64,000 nucleotides of DNA from Agrococcus beijingensis (GCF_030758955.1 NZ_CP132360.1:1721313-1785312), one strand, 5' to 3'. Numbered from the stretch's first letter, positions 9,000 through 17,574 are shown. The notes: a model not told the origin generated them from the letters alone. A program made the numbers and translations.

Positions 9000-10285
9000 C
9001 TGGGCACGAGCGACGCGAGCATCGCCGCCGCCTTCACGTGCAGCTCCTCGACCTCGAACGCCGGCTCCGACAGCGCCGTGACGCCGCCCCCGACGCCGAT
9101 GTGCGCGCCGCGCGCGTCGGCGACGACGCTCCGGATGACCATCGCCAGCTGGCACCGATCCCCCGCAACCAGCCCGAAGCATCCGCTGTAGACGCCCCGC
9201 GCCTCGCCCTCGAGCGCCTGCAGCAGCTCGACCGTGCGGCGCTTCGGCGCGCCCGTCATCGAGCCCGCCGGGAACAGCGCCCGCACCGCGTCGAGCGGCC
9301 CGAGGCCCGGCAGCAGCTGACCTCGCACGGTCGAGACGAGCTGGTGCACGGTCGGGTAGCTCTCGACGGCGAGCAGGCTCGACACCTCGACCGAGCCGGG
9401 CGACGACACCCGCTGCAGGTCGTTGCGGCAGAGGTCGACGATCATGACGTTCTCGGCGCGCTCCTTCTCGCTCTCGAACAGCTCGAGCGCGAGCGCGGCG
9501 TCGTCGTCGGCGCCGCGGCGGCGCGTGCCCTTGATCGGCCGGGTGGTCGCGACACCGTGCTCGACCTGCAGGAACGTCTCGGGGCTCGAGCTCGAGAGCG
9601 TGACGCCCGCGATGCGCAGCAGCGCGCCGTGGTGCACGGGGCTCGCCGCGCGCAGCCGGGCGTGGGTGGCGACCATGTCGAGCGGCGGCGCCTCGATCGC
9701 GGTCGTCAGGCACAGCACGTACGAGTCGCCCTCGTGGATGTGCTCGCGGCAGCGCTCGACCTTCGCGGCGTAGGCCGCGTCGTCGTCGCGCCAGCGCAGC
9801 AGCGCCCGGTCGATGCGACTGGTGTCGGGCAGCCGCGGTGCCTCCGCCGGCGGCAGCGCCCAGGGCTCGCCGCCCCGCGACTGCAGCTGCGCCGCGCCGT
9901 GCGCGACCACGACCCACCGGTCGAGCAGCAGCCACGCCGCCTCGGGGAAGCGCCCGGCCGCGGGCTCGACCCCGAGCATCCGCACCCCCGCCTCGTAGCC
10001 GAACCACCCAACCCAGGCGCCCGGCATCGCCGCGCGGGCCGTCTCGAGCGCCGCCACGGCGTCGCCCGCCACCGGCTCGCCGTCGAGCGTCGCCCGGCCG
10101 CCCTCGACGACCAGCACGTGCGCGCCCACGCCGATCAGGTGGTCGCCGTGCGACGACGAGTCGAGCCAGACGACGTGCTGCGCGTCGGCCTCGAGCGCCG
10201 CGAACGCCGCCTCGGGCGTGGTCTCGACAGGGTGCACCCAGCGAGCGCCGAGGTGCGGCAGCAGGGCCGCAGAGGTCGCTGGCAT
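8996..10285 (-). CDS. pabB: Aminodeoxychorismate synthase component I
   Basis: About 429 aa. The chorismate-binding domain is complete: RPIKGTRRRG, AENVMIVDLCRNDLQRV, FPAGSMTGAPKRRTVELL and GGGVTALSEPAFEVEE. It converts chorismate to 4-amino-4-deoxychorismate for folate. The chosen ATG (10285) has TAGGA upstream; an ATG at 10294 is also possible and would leave only 3 bp to the divergent pabC-like start. No glutaminase (PabA) gene is adjacent. Confidence 0.87.
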   Translation of the reverse strand: MPATSAALLPHLGARWVHPVETTPEAAFAALEADAQHVVWLDSSSHGDHLIGVGAHVLVVEGGRATLDGEPVAGDAVAALETARAAMPGAWVGWFGYEAGVRMLGVEPAAGRFPEAAWLLLDRWVVVAHGAAQLQSRGGEPWALPPAEAPRLPDTSRIDRALLRWRDDDAAYAAKVERCREHIHEGDSYVLCLTTAIEAPPLDMVATHARLRAASPVHHGALLRIAGVTLSSSSPETFLQVEHGVATTRPIKGTRRRGADDDAALALELFESEKERAENVMIVDLCRNDLQRVSSPGSVEVSSLLAVESYPTVHQLVSTVRGQLLPGLGPLDAVRALFPAGSMTGAPKRRTVELLQALEGEARGVYSGCFGLVAGDRCQLAMVIRSVVADARGAHIGVGGGVTALSEPAFEVEELHVKAAAMLASLVPS

Positions 10286-10297
10286 AAGGTGCATCCT

Positions 10298-11107
10298 ATG
10301 AGCGAAGCCCAGCCTGCGCGCGCCTGGACGGCGGCAGGCTGGCAGCCCATCGAGGGCGACGCGAGCGGCGGCAGGCCGCCCGGTCGGAGCCCGATCGGCG
10401 AGACGCTGGCGGCCGACTCGTGGCTCGTCGTCGACGGCGAGGTGCTCGCGCTCGACCGGCATCGACTGCGGTTCGCGGATGCCGTGGCCGAGGCCGGCGG
10501 CGACCGTCTCGACGCGCTGAGCGCGGCCAGGCAGGCGATGGGGCTCGTGCCCGCCGGCCGCTGGTCGCCGCGCCTCGACCTCACGCCCGACGGGCTGCGG
10601 CTGCGGATTCGCACGCCGCCGCCGGCCGGCGGCACGGTCGACGTGGTCACGGCGCGCCGCGATCCGCGCACGCTGCCGTCGCGGAAGGGCCCCGACATCG
10701 CGGCGCTCGCCGTGCTGCAGGAGGAGGAGACGGCGCACGCCGGCATCGCCGTGGAGCCGGTGCTCGTGAGCCCGGAGGGCTGGGTGGCCGAGAGCGCCTG
10801 GTCGGCGGTGCTCTGGTGGCGGGGCGCGACGCTGTGCGTGCCCGACGCGAGCATCGCCCGCGTGGCCTCGGTCACCGCATCCGTCATCGTCGAGCTCGCG
10901 CGCCAGGACGGCATCGAGGTGCGCGAGGAGCGCGCAGCCCCGGCCGACCTCGACGGCTGCGAGGTGTGGCTCGCGAACGCGCTGCGGGGCGTGCGCGGGG
11001 TGGCCGCCTGGCACGACGGGCCGGCCGTCGGCGAGCCCGAGCGCGCCGCCGCCTGGCACCGGCGCCTCGCGGCGCTGCGCACGACCCCGACGGGCGTGCG
11101 CCGCTGA
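10298..11107 (+). CDS. pabC: Aminotransferase class IV, likely aminodeoxychorismate lyase
   Basis: 269 aa. Class IV fold signs are the Lys of TLPSRKGPDIAAL (PLP-binding candidate) and EGWVAESAWSAVLWWRGATLCVPD. Divergence from pabB suggests the next step of p-aminobenzoate synthesis, release of pyruvate from aminodeoxychorismate. The N-terminus is somewhat degenerate for the family, so another class IV role (branched-chain or D-amino acid) cannot be excluded. Its stop overlaps the DedA start by 1 bp. Confidence 0.7.
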   Translation: MSEAQPARAWTAAGWQPIEGDASGGRPPGRSPIGETLAADSWLVVDGEVLALDRHRLRFADAVAEAGGDRLDALSAARQAMGLVPAGRWSPRLDLTPDGLRLRIRTPPPAGGTVDVVTARRDPRTLPSRKGPDIAALAVLQEEETAHAGIAVEPVLVSPEGWVAESAWSAVLWWRGATLCVPDASIARVASVTASVIVELARQDGIEVREERAAPADLDGCEVWLANALRGVRGVAAWHDGPAVGEPERAAAWHRRLAALRTTPTGVRR

Positions 11108-11754
11108 TGGACGACATCGTCGGCGACATCCTCGACACGGTCAGCTCGATCGATCCGTTGCTGCGCACGGTCCTCGCGTTCGTGGCGATGCTGCTCGAGA
11201 CGAGCGTGCTGCTGGGCCTGGTGATCCCGGGCGACACGATCGTGATCGTGGCCGCGCTCGCCGTCGAGCAGTGGCCGTGGTGGCTGGGCCTGATCGCCGC
11301 GACGGTGCTCGGCGCGCTCGCCGGCGAGTCGATCGGCTTCGCGATCGGCCACTGGCTCGGGCCCAAGATCGACCGCTGGCTCGCGCGGCGATGGCCGAAG
11401 GCCTCGCTGCGCTGGCGCCGCACCGAGCGCTACCTCGCCCGCCGCGGCGGCCCGGCGATCTTCCTGTCGCGGTTCCTGCCGGTGGCGCACTCGCTCGTGC
11501 CGCTGATCGTCGGCGCCTCCGACATGCCCTACCGCCGGTTCATCGCCTGGACGCTGCCGGCCTGCCTGCTGTGGGCGACCGCCTACGCGAGCGCCGGTTG
11601 GGCGGCGGGCGGCACCTACCGCGAGCTCGCCGACCGCCTGCACGGCGCCGGCTACATCATGGTCGGCGTCGTCGTGGCGTTCCTGCTGCTGGTGCTCGTC
11701 GCGAAGAAGGTCGTGGCGCGCTTCGAGGCGCGGCACATGGACGACGACGACTGA
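11107..11754 (+). CDS. DedA family membrane protein
   Basis: 215 aa. It has the DedA signatures: an E in the first re-entrant region (MLLETSVLLGLVIPGDTIVIVAA), the FLSRFLPVAHSLVPLIVGASDMPYRRF block with the conserved Arg, and several membrane helices. DedA/VTT proteins move lipids such as undecaprenyl phosphate across the membrane. It is translationally coupled (1-bp overlap) to pabC, with no obvious functional link. Confidence 0.9.
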   Translation: MDDIVGDILDTVSSIDPLLRTVLAFVAMLLETSVLLGLVIPGDTIVIVAALAVEQWPWWLGLIAATVLGALAGESIGFAIGHWLGPKIDRWLARRWPKASLRWRRTERYLARRGGPAIFLSRFLPVAHSLVPLIVGASDMPYRRFIAWTLPACLLWATAYASAGWAAGGTYRELADRLHGAGYIMVGVVVAFLLLVLVAKKVVARFEARHMDDDD

Positions 11755-11814
11755 GCGGGCGCTCGTGCCCAGCCCGCGTCTGCGCGTCGCGCAGCAGCCG
11801 GGCAGGTCGCAGGA

Positions 11815-12561
11815 TCAGGCGGGGCGGATGCCCGGGGTGCGAACGACGAGGGTGCGGCTGACCAGGTCGGCCGGCAGGGGTGCGTGGCTGATCGCGAGGA
11901 TGATGCGGCCGTCGCCCTGCGCCGCGGCGAGGATGTCGCGCAGCATGGGCTCGGCCAGCTCGCGGTCGACGGAGGCGGTGGGCTCGTCGAGCACCAGGAT
12001 GCGCGCGTCGGCGAGCAGCGCCCGGGCGAGCGCGATCCGCTGCGCCTGGCCGCCGGAGACCAGGCCGCCCCGCTCGCCCAGCTGCGTGGCGAGGCCGTCG
12101 CGCTCGCGCGCCCAGGCGGCGAGCCCGACCCGCTCGAGCACGGCCCACAGCTCGTCGTCGGCGGCCGTCTCGCGGGCGAAGCGCAGGTTCTGCTCGAGAT
12201 CCTCGTCGAAGATGTGCGGGCGCTGCTCGATCAGCAGCACGGAGCGGCGCAGCGCATCCGGATCGATGCCGCGCACGTCGCGGCCGCCGATGCGGTAGCC
12301 GCCGGTCGACTCGAGCAGGCGCACGAGCGCCAGGCCGAGCGTCGACTTGCCGGCGCCCGACTCCCCGACCACCGCGACCGTCTCGCCGGGCATCGCGCGC
12401 AGATCGACGGGCTCCATCGCCGGGCCCGCGCCGGGCCACGCCGCCTGCAGGCCGTCGAGCTCGAGCGCGCCGACGGGTGCCTCGTCGGAGCCGCCCTCGG
12501 CGGGCACCGCGGCGGCGGCCCGCGCGTCGGGCAGCGCTGCGGCGACCGACGCGACCCGAAC
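11815..12561 (-). pseudogene. cydC: Truncated ABC transporter, 3' end of a cydC-like gene
   Basis: Only the nucleotide-binding domain remains, about 230-250 codons. Walker A (GESGAGKST), the LVSGGQAQRIALARALL signature, Walker B (ARILVLDEPTAS) and the switch His (AISHAP) are present. The frame continues upstream to about 12,560 (RVASVAAALPDARAAAA, as expected before the ATPase domain of CydC), then the homology stops at foreign DNA. The membrane domain and a partner cydD are absent. CydDC exports thiols for cytochrome bd assembly; this remnant cannot do that. The family assignment is inference from the C-terminal half. Confidence 0.75.
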
Positions 12562-12571
12562 GACTACACCG

Positions 12572-12587
12572 TCAACTGCGAAGAGCC
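12572..12587. mobile_element. Relic of an ISL3-type terminal inverted repeat at the cydC breakpoint
   Basis: TCAACTGCGAAGAGCC here closely matches the right end of the complete IS downstream (TCAACGGCGAAGAGCC at 15489-15504): 15 of 16 bases. It sits where the truncated ABC gene meets island DNA. It may be the end of a related element whose body was lost by deletion. No second end or target duplication is visible. Confidence 0.5.
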
Positions 12588-12627
12588 ATATTTCTGCCGT
12601 GGACCGGTCTGCTGGGAAGCGCCCGCA

Positions 12628-13584
12628 CTAGTAGCCGAGCCGGAAATCCTCAATTTTCTGGCGAATGACAGCGCTGGGTTCCTGCCCCCCGCAATTCAAA
12701 GCAAGCATTTCGTCGAAATCAGCGTCGTTGAGCACCACAATCAGTTTTCGATGCAGAATCCACTGCTCTCGCCGCGTTATCTCGGCGCTGCGATCCCCTG
12801 CTGTTCGACAGGCGATAATTCCAAAGAGTCCCGTTCCCGGCTCACTTAGGTAGTTGGCGACCTGCAATACTTGGTTCTTTTTGATGGGGCCAGTGTAGTT
12901 CTTGGCCTCCACGACAACAAAGTGCGCCGAGTAGTGGTTGCGTAGAAAATGCCAGAATCCGTCGACGGCATAATTCGGCATGATCACGTCTCGCCGATTT
13001 ACACCCATCCTGTTGGAGAGTTCTTCGATCGGCGACTCGAGCGGCGGAGTAAGCACAAGCCGGAGGATGTCTCGAACGATAGTTTGATACTTGGACCAGT
13101 GTGCTCTACCTGGTGGAAGGGAACGCAACTCGTAACTGAGTCGTGCTTCGTCCGCGCACGCCGCCTGGACGCGCACGCGAGCCACGGCTTCGGGCCAGGG
13201 TAGGTCCGGCCCTAGGCCCCGGAGTTGAGGTCCGTCGATAATCCTGATGCGGGAACGATCGCCGTGCTTGCGCTCGTTCGTCAGTGCCCCCGGGACGATA
13301 AGCACAAGCTGTGGTGGAAAGTGCGATCGGGCCGCCAATCCGCTGGCGTAGGCCTCAAGTTGGAACTGAGCGGCCTCTAGACGCGATGTTGTTGACGGCG
13401 TATCGGTTTTCACCTCAACGATTGCGGACTGGCCGCCTCCGAGGTCGACCACAAAGTCCGGACGCCCGCCGTCTGAAAGCCTCACTTCCGGATCGATGCG
13501 CGCGCTGGGCCCAAAGAGTGCTGGCAGTACTTCGGCGACGAGATCCTTGAACTGGATCTCGAGCAACCGCGCTTCGCGTTCCAT
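12628..13584 (-). CDS. Protein with two PD-(D/E)XK nuclease-like motifs
   Basis: 318 aa, ATG start, lower GC than its neighbours. The N-terminal half holds DGGRPDFVVDLGGGQSAIVEVKT (D...E-x-K, about residues 40-62). The C-terminal half holds a RDI...N...GFWHFLRN pattern followed by HFVVVEAKNYTGPIKKNQVLQVANYL (E-x-K plus a downstream Gln, about 225-255). Both look like restriction-endonuclease folds. It could be a stand-alone restriction or defence nuclease. No methylase is nearby and I do not recognise a named system. Confidence 0.65.
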   Translation of the reverse strand: MEREARLLEIQFKDLVAEVLPALFGPSARIDPEVRLSDGGRPDFVVDLGGGQSAIVEVKTDTPSTTSRLEAAQFQLEAYASGLAARSHFPPQLVLIVPGALTNERKHGDRSRIRIIDGPQLRGLGPDLPWPEAVARVRVQAACADEARLSYELRSLPPGRAHWSKYQTIVRDILRLVLTPPLESPIEELSNRMGVNRRDVIMPNYAVDGFWHFLRNHYSAHFVVVEAKNYTGPIKKNQVLQVANYLSEPGTGLFGIIACRTAGDRSAEITRREQWILHRKLIVVLNDADFDEMLALNCGGQEPSAVIRQKIEDFRLGY

Positions 13585-13672
13585 CTTTGCTCCGATCCTC
13601 GAGAGTGCACACGGTTGCGAACTCGTCGGAAAACTCGTGGACTGGCTGGGTCGTCCGCGGGTTGGCCGTACG

Positions 13673-14008
13673 TTAGCACGGGCGGCAGTCGTCGTCGGCT
13701 CTGCTTCGCCTCTCGGGGACTTCGGTGCCTTGGATTACTGAGGCTAGGGGGGAGTTCAAATTTTGACGCTTTAGTCCGAGTCTCATCCAGGAGGGGGCCT
13801 TGGTTGCTGCGTAGTGATCGTCGACGGACGAAGCGTTGTATAGCCACTCCCGACGCAAACTAAGGCGCGCTGGCGGCGCTTGTGAATGGCGTGCTGGATC
13901 CGGCCGCCGCGCTCGGGTGCCTGCCCAGAATTCGTACATCTTCGCGCGTGCATTGATGACCCCGAGAGCGCCGAGATCCTTGTTCGGAATGCTGATGCGT
14001 TCCGGCAT
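13673..14008 (-). pseudogene. Possible gene remnant abutting the IS
   Basis: The first 32 codons (MPERISIPNKDLGALGVINARAKMYEFWAGTR) read like real protein, but the rest is Arg/Ser-rich and looks non-coding. The frame is open upstream to the IS target site at 14019. If the IS and one target copy are removed it continues only to a TGA near the aldolase gene. I cannot assign a function. The rest of 13,585-14,018 holds no other gene that I can see. Confidence 0.25.
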
Positions 14009-14026
14009 CGATGGGCCGAGTATGTT

Positions 14027-15504
14027 GGCTCTTCGCCGTTGAGCGTGGGGAGCGGGTGACGCGCCGGTAGCCGCGGTTGCTCCGGAGATGGGTCGAGGTC
14101 CCCGAGGATCAGAGGACTTCTACCTCATCTGATCGCGAGGACCTCGACGATGACCGAGCCTACGTCCTGCTGCCGTGCCGACGGCAACTACTGCGACCGC
14201 TGCGACCTGCTGGTCGGCCTCGACGGGCTGCGCGTGATCGCGGTCGAGCGCCGCGGGCGCGACGCGCTGACCGTGACGGTCGAGTCGCCGGCGGGCCCGA
14301 TCGGCTGCCCAGACTGCGGCGTCCTCGCGATCGGTCACGGCCGCGCGCCGGTGCCACTGGTGGATGCGCCCGCGATGGGCCGACCGGTCCGGCTGCTCTG
14401 GCGCAAGCGCCGCTGGCGCTGCCTGGAACCGGCATGCCAGGTGGTGACGTTCCTCGAGCAGGACGCGTCGGTCGCGGCACCGCGCTCGAAGCTGACGACG
14501 CGCGCGTCGTGGTGGGCGATCGAGCAGATCCGCCGCGAGCACGCGTCCGTCAACGGCATCCGCCGCCAACTGGGCACCGGCTGGCGGACCGTCTGGGAGC
14601 CGATCCGGCCGCTGCTGGCGGCGGCCGAGGCCGACCCTGCGCGCTTCGACGACGTGACCGTGCTGGGCGTCGACGAGCACATCTGGCACCACGTATCGAC
14701 CAAGCCCATCAGCGCCGGCGGGCGGGGCCCGAAGGAACTCACCGGCATGGTCGATCTCACCCGCGACATCCACGGCCGCACGCGGGCGAGGCTGCTCGAT
14801 CTCGTCCCTGGCCGCTCCGGCGAGGCGTACCGGTCGTGGCTGCACGAGCGCGGCCCCGAGTTCCGGGACCGGGTGCAGATCGCGACGCTCGACCCGTACC
14901 GCGGCTACAAGAACGCCATCGACGACCAACTCGAAGACGCCCGCGCGGTCCTCGACGCCTTCCACATCGTGAAGCTTGGCACCAAGGTCGTCGACGACGT
15001 CCGCCGCCGCGTGCAGCAGCAGATCCACGGCCATCGCGGCCGCAAGGGCGACCCGCTCTACGGCATCCGCAACCTGCTGCGCGCAGGCGAAGAGCACCTC
15101 ACAGACAGACAGCGTGCACGGCTCGAGCGGGCGTGGGCCGCGGACGAACGCCACGTCGCCGTCGAGGTCGCCTGGCACTGCGCGCAGCAGCTGCGCGCCT
15201 GCTATCACCAGGCCACCCACCGCGACGGCCGCGCGCTCGCCGAGCAGGTCCTCGCCTCGTTCTCCACGTGCCCGATCCACGAAGTCGCACGCCTCGGCCG
15301 AACCTTGCGGACCTGGCGGTCCGAGTTCCTCGGCTACTTGGACACCGGCGGCGCGAACAACGGCGGCACCGAGGCGATCAACGGCCTCATCGAGCTCCAC
15401 CGCCGCATCGCCCGCGGCTTCCGCAACAGAGACAACTACCGGCTCCGCATGCTCCTCATCGGCGGCGGGCTATTCGCATGACCCACACTCAACGGCGAAG
15501 AGCC
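14027..15504 (+). mobile_element. Complete ISL3-family insertion sequence
   Basis: A 1,478-bp element. Its ends match as inverted repeats: GGCTCTTCGCCGTTGAG plus 7 further bases on the left (from 14027) against the complement of the right end (to 15504), about 22 of 24 bases. It is flanked by identical 8-bp direct repeats AGTATGTT (14019-14026 and 15505-15512), the target duplication length of ISL3 elements. One transposase gene fills it. Intact ends and target copies suggest a recent insertion. Confidence 0.95.
14150..15481 (+). CDS. ISL3 family transposase
   Basis: 443 aa. The N-terminus has the zinc-finger pattern CPDCG...CLEPAC (about 45-105). A helix-turn-helix region and a DDE catalytic domain follow, with acidic residues at LGVDEHIW (about 180), IATLDPYRGYKNAI (about 245) and GGTEAINGLIELHRRIARGFRN (about 405). 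It ends 23 bp before the right end of the element. It appears intact and potentially active. Confidence 0.95.
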   Translation: MTEPTSCCRADGNYCDRCDLLVGLDGLRVIAVERRGRDALTVTVESPAGPIGCPDCGVLAIGHGRAPVPLVDAPAMGRPVRLLWRKRRWRCLEPACQVVTFLEQDASVAAPRSKLTTRASWWAIEQIRREHASVNGIRRQLGTGWRTVWEPIRPLLAAAEADPARFDDVTVLGVDEHIWHHVSTKPISAGGRGPKELTGMVDLTRDIHGRTRARLLDLVPGRSGEAYRSWLHERGPEFRDRVQIATLDPYRGYKNAIDDQLEDARAVLDAFHIVKLGTKVVDDVRRRVQQQIHGHRGRKGDPLYGIRNLLRAGEEHLTDRQRARLERAWAADERHVAVEVAWHCAQQLRACYHQATHRDGRALAEQVLASFSTCPIHEVARLGRTLRTWRSEFLGYLDTGGANNGGTEAINGLIELHRRIARGFRNRDNYRLRMLLIGGGLFA

Positions 15505-15539
15505 AGTATGTTTGATGATTCGTCCGATGTCGAACGCGC

Positions 15540-16310
15540 TCAACCCAGCGCTACCCGCGCCCCCGCCATCAGCATCGTGAGGTCTGAGCCGGCCACGATG
15601 TAGCCGTAGCCCTTCGCGCGGGCCGCGACCACCGCATCCGCAGTGCCCGCGAAGATGCCCATCGGCACACCGGCGCGACCCGCCGCCGCCTCGATGGCGG
15701 CAGTCGCCTCCTGCATCGGCGCCGAGGCGAGGTCGCCCGGGGTGCCCAAGTCGACCGACAGGTCGACCGGGCCGATGAAGGCGACGTCGAGCGCGGCCAT
15801 CGCGTCGTCGATCCCCGACGCGTAGTCGGCCGTCTCGAACTGGCCGACCGCGAGCGTCTCGCGGTTCGAGCGCGCGAAGTGCTCGGCGAGCGTCACGCCG
15901 ATGCCGTACGAGGCGGCCGGCTGCGCGAGCGACACCGAGCGGGAGCCGAGCGGCGGGTAGGAGACGAGCGTGCGGAGCCCCGCAGCCGCATCCCCCGACC
16001 CCCGTGCGAGCTGGATGCCCGCGGCTCCCGCCTCGAGCAGCCGGTTGATGTCGCCGCGGTTCAGCTCCGGCACCCGCACCACCACCGGCAGGCCGCGGCC
16101 GACGCCGGCGCGCACGATGTCGGTGGCGTCGAGCAGCGACATCTGCCCGAGCTCGTAGTCGCAGACGACGAAGTCGAAGCCGGCGAGCGCGAGCAGGTCG
16201 ACGACCTCGAAGCGCGGGATCTTCAGGAACGTGCCGACGACCGGGCCGGCGTCGAGCATGGAGCGCAGCGAGAGCGTGCCAGCAGCGGCACCGGCAGCAG
16301 CGGCAGCCAT
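15540..16310 (-). CDS. HpcH/HpaI-type aldolase homologue, copy 1 (catalytic His missing)
   Basis: 256 aa, intact frame. The family pattern is clear: GTFLKIPRFEVVDLLALAGFDFVVCDYE, VVVRVPELNRGDINRLLEAGAAGIQLARG, QFETADYASGIDDAM and FIGPVDLSVDLGTPGD. HpcH/HpaI enzymes cleave 2-keto-3-deoxy or 4-hydroxy-2-oxo acids to pyruvate and an aldehyde. After CDYE the usual catalytic His is replaced: ELGQMS here, EHSQMS in copy 2 (20363-21111). Activity is therefore doubtful. It starts where an amidohydrolase fragment ends and sits directly beside the IS. Confidence 0.8.
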   Translation of the reverse strand: MAAAAAGAAAGTLSLRSMLDAGPVVGTFLKIPRFEVVDLLALAGFDFVVCDYELGQMSLLDATDIVRAGVGRGLPVVVRVPELNRGDINRLLEAGAAGIQLARGSGDAAAGLRTLVSYPPLGSRSVSLAQPAASYGIGVTLAEHFARSNRETLAVGQFETADYASGIDDAMAALDVAFIGPVDLSVDLGTPGDLASAPMQEATAAIEAAAGRAGVPMGIFAGTADAVVAARAKGYGYIVAGSDLTMLMAGARVALG

Positions 16311-16314
16311 GACA

Positions 16315-16432
16315 GCCCCAGCAGGTTCGCGGGGTTGTCGTTCACGAGCTTGCGCACGTCGCCCTCGGGCAGGCCCCCGTCGAGTAGCCCGCGCGCGATG
16401 CGGGCGTAGGCCTCGACGGGGTATGGGTCGAC
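16315..16432 (-). pseudogene. C-terminal fragment of an amidohydrolase gene
   Basis: The minus strand reads DPYPVEAYARIARGLLDGGLPEGDVRKLVNDNPANLLGL, the usual last 40 residues of amidohydrolase-2 (metal-dependent TIM-barrel) proteins with the terminal NPA-LL-L. Nothing upstream belongs to that family: the frame runs without a stop into an mmsA fragment, so the two pieces are joined artificially. Confidence 0.6.
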
Positions 16433-16681
16433 CCAGAATCCGTTTGGATCGCCGTCGACCTCCGGGTCGCGGCCGTCGACGGCGACCGTCGCGCCATCTG
16501 CCTCGGCGGTCCCGATGTCGCCCACGACATTGTCGCGGTGGGTGGCCCAGATGAGCGGGCCCATGTCGTTGTCACGCGTGCCGTCCCGGTGCGGATGCCC
16601 TGCATTTGATCGGCGATCTTCGCCTGCAAGTAGTCCTTCGCCCGCAACTGGTCGGCGATCGACTCCGCCACGACCACCGAG
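16433..16681 (-). pseudogene. Internal fragment of methylmalonate-semialdehyde dehydrogenase gene
   Basis: About 250 bp clearly related to the intact mmsA at 28073-29581 (its plus-strand region about 28,480-28,720): GTRDNDMGPLI-ATHRDNVVG-I-TAEADGATVAVDGRDPEVDGDPNGFWV is readable in one frame and SIADQL-AK in another. It contains an extra stretch of about 25 bp and frameshifts. It is a decayed partial duplicate, joined downstream to the amidohydrolase fragment. Confidence 0.75.
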
Positions 16682-16776
16682 GCGGGACCATCCGCGTACG
16701 GGCCGGCTGAAGCCCCACGTTTGCTGGGCTGTCCGCTGGGCGCGATGCACAGAACGAGCTTGCTAAGGTGCGCCTC

Positions 16777-17574
16777 CTATTGTTCGACGACCCACTCCTC
16801 GTACCAGCGAGGCCCGTCGCCTCGGAGACCGTCGAACATACTGCCGTCGATGTTCCCGACGGCCCGAGAGGCATAATCCGGCAGCTCCGACCTAGCTATG
16901 AGCTCGCCATCGTCGTAGTCAGGTCCGAGCGACAGGAACACCCGGTCGCTCGGCTGGGTCGTGCCTGCGAAGCGACGATCGCGCCGAACTGTGTGGCGCC
17001 GTAGTTCCTGCGCCTTGAGGTCTCGCTCGCTCATGTTGAACGTCACGTTGCGCTCAAGCTGGTTAGGTCCGGTCACGTCGCTGATGAAGCCCGCCAGGAG
17101 CGCACCGGCGATAAACGCGCCGTTGGTGAGATAGTCGCCTCGGAGCTCTTCGGCCAGGTGCTTGAGCCCATAGCTCGAGCGTGAGCGGTTCAGGCCCTTC
17201 AGCGGGGTGACGCTCTCGATCAGCCAGTCGTGGACCCACCGGATCGCGTCAAGTTCGCCGCGTAGATACTTGCGCAGCTCGGTGTACTTCACGTCGCGTT
17301 CCTGAGGCGAGAGGGCAGAGAACTCGCGCGTGCCGAACGCGGTACCCCGGATGCCGTCCATGCCGACGCTTGTGAGTTGCGGCCAGTCGTGCATGAGTAG
17401 CGCGAGCCGGCGTTCGAAGTCGTCCGCCGAGCGAAGGGTAGCCCAGTTCGTGAACCCGGCCTCCTGTGCGATGAGGTGCTGTGTCTTCTGCAGGGAGCGC
17501 AACTCCTGGAGCGGAGCGCCGTGTTCCTTAAGTCGCTGGCGGGCGAGCGTCTTGAAAGCGCGAACGGAATCCAT
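16777..17574 (-). CDS. Hypothetical island protein
   Basis: 265 aa, lower GC than the core. The first 50 residues (AFKTLARQRLKEHGAPLQELRSLQKTQHLIAQEAGFTNWATLRSA) resemble a short N-terminal module of plasmid proteins in which a helix pair ends in G-x-x-x-W-x-x-L. The middle (SSYGLKHLAEELRGDYLTNGAFIAGALLAGF) resembles proteins from plasmids and integrative elements. No catalytic motif or membrane helix is visible, and I do not know its function. The start has GGAG about 10 bp upstream. Confidence 0.65.
   Translation of the reverse strand: MDSVRAFKTLARQRLKEHGAPLQELRSLQKTQHLIAQEAGFTNWATLRSADDFERRLALLMHDWPQLTSVGMDGIRGTAFGTREFSALSPQERDVKYTELRKYLRGELDAIRWVHDWLIESVTPLKGLNRSRSSYGLKHLAEELRGDYLTNGAFIAGALLAGFISDVTGPNQLERNVTFNMSERDLKAQELRRHTVRRDRRFAGTTQPSDRVFLSLGPDYDDGELIARSELPDYASRAVGNIDGSMFDGLRGDGPRWYEEWVVEQ

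Noticed and set aside
14120..15400. Antisense frame inside the insertion sequence
   Set aside because: It has shadow composition; the plus-strand transposase carries the DDE residues.
16223..16750. Single functional gene spanning the mmsA and amidohydrolase fragments
   Set aside because: The two parts belong to unrelated families and each lacks most of its domain; the frame is open only by chance.
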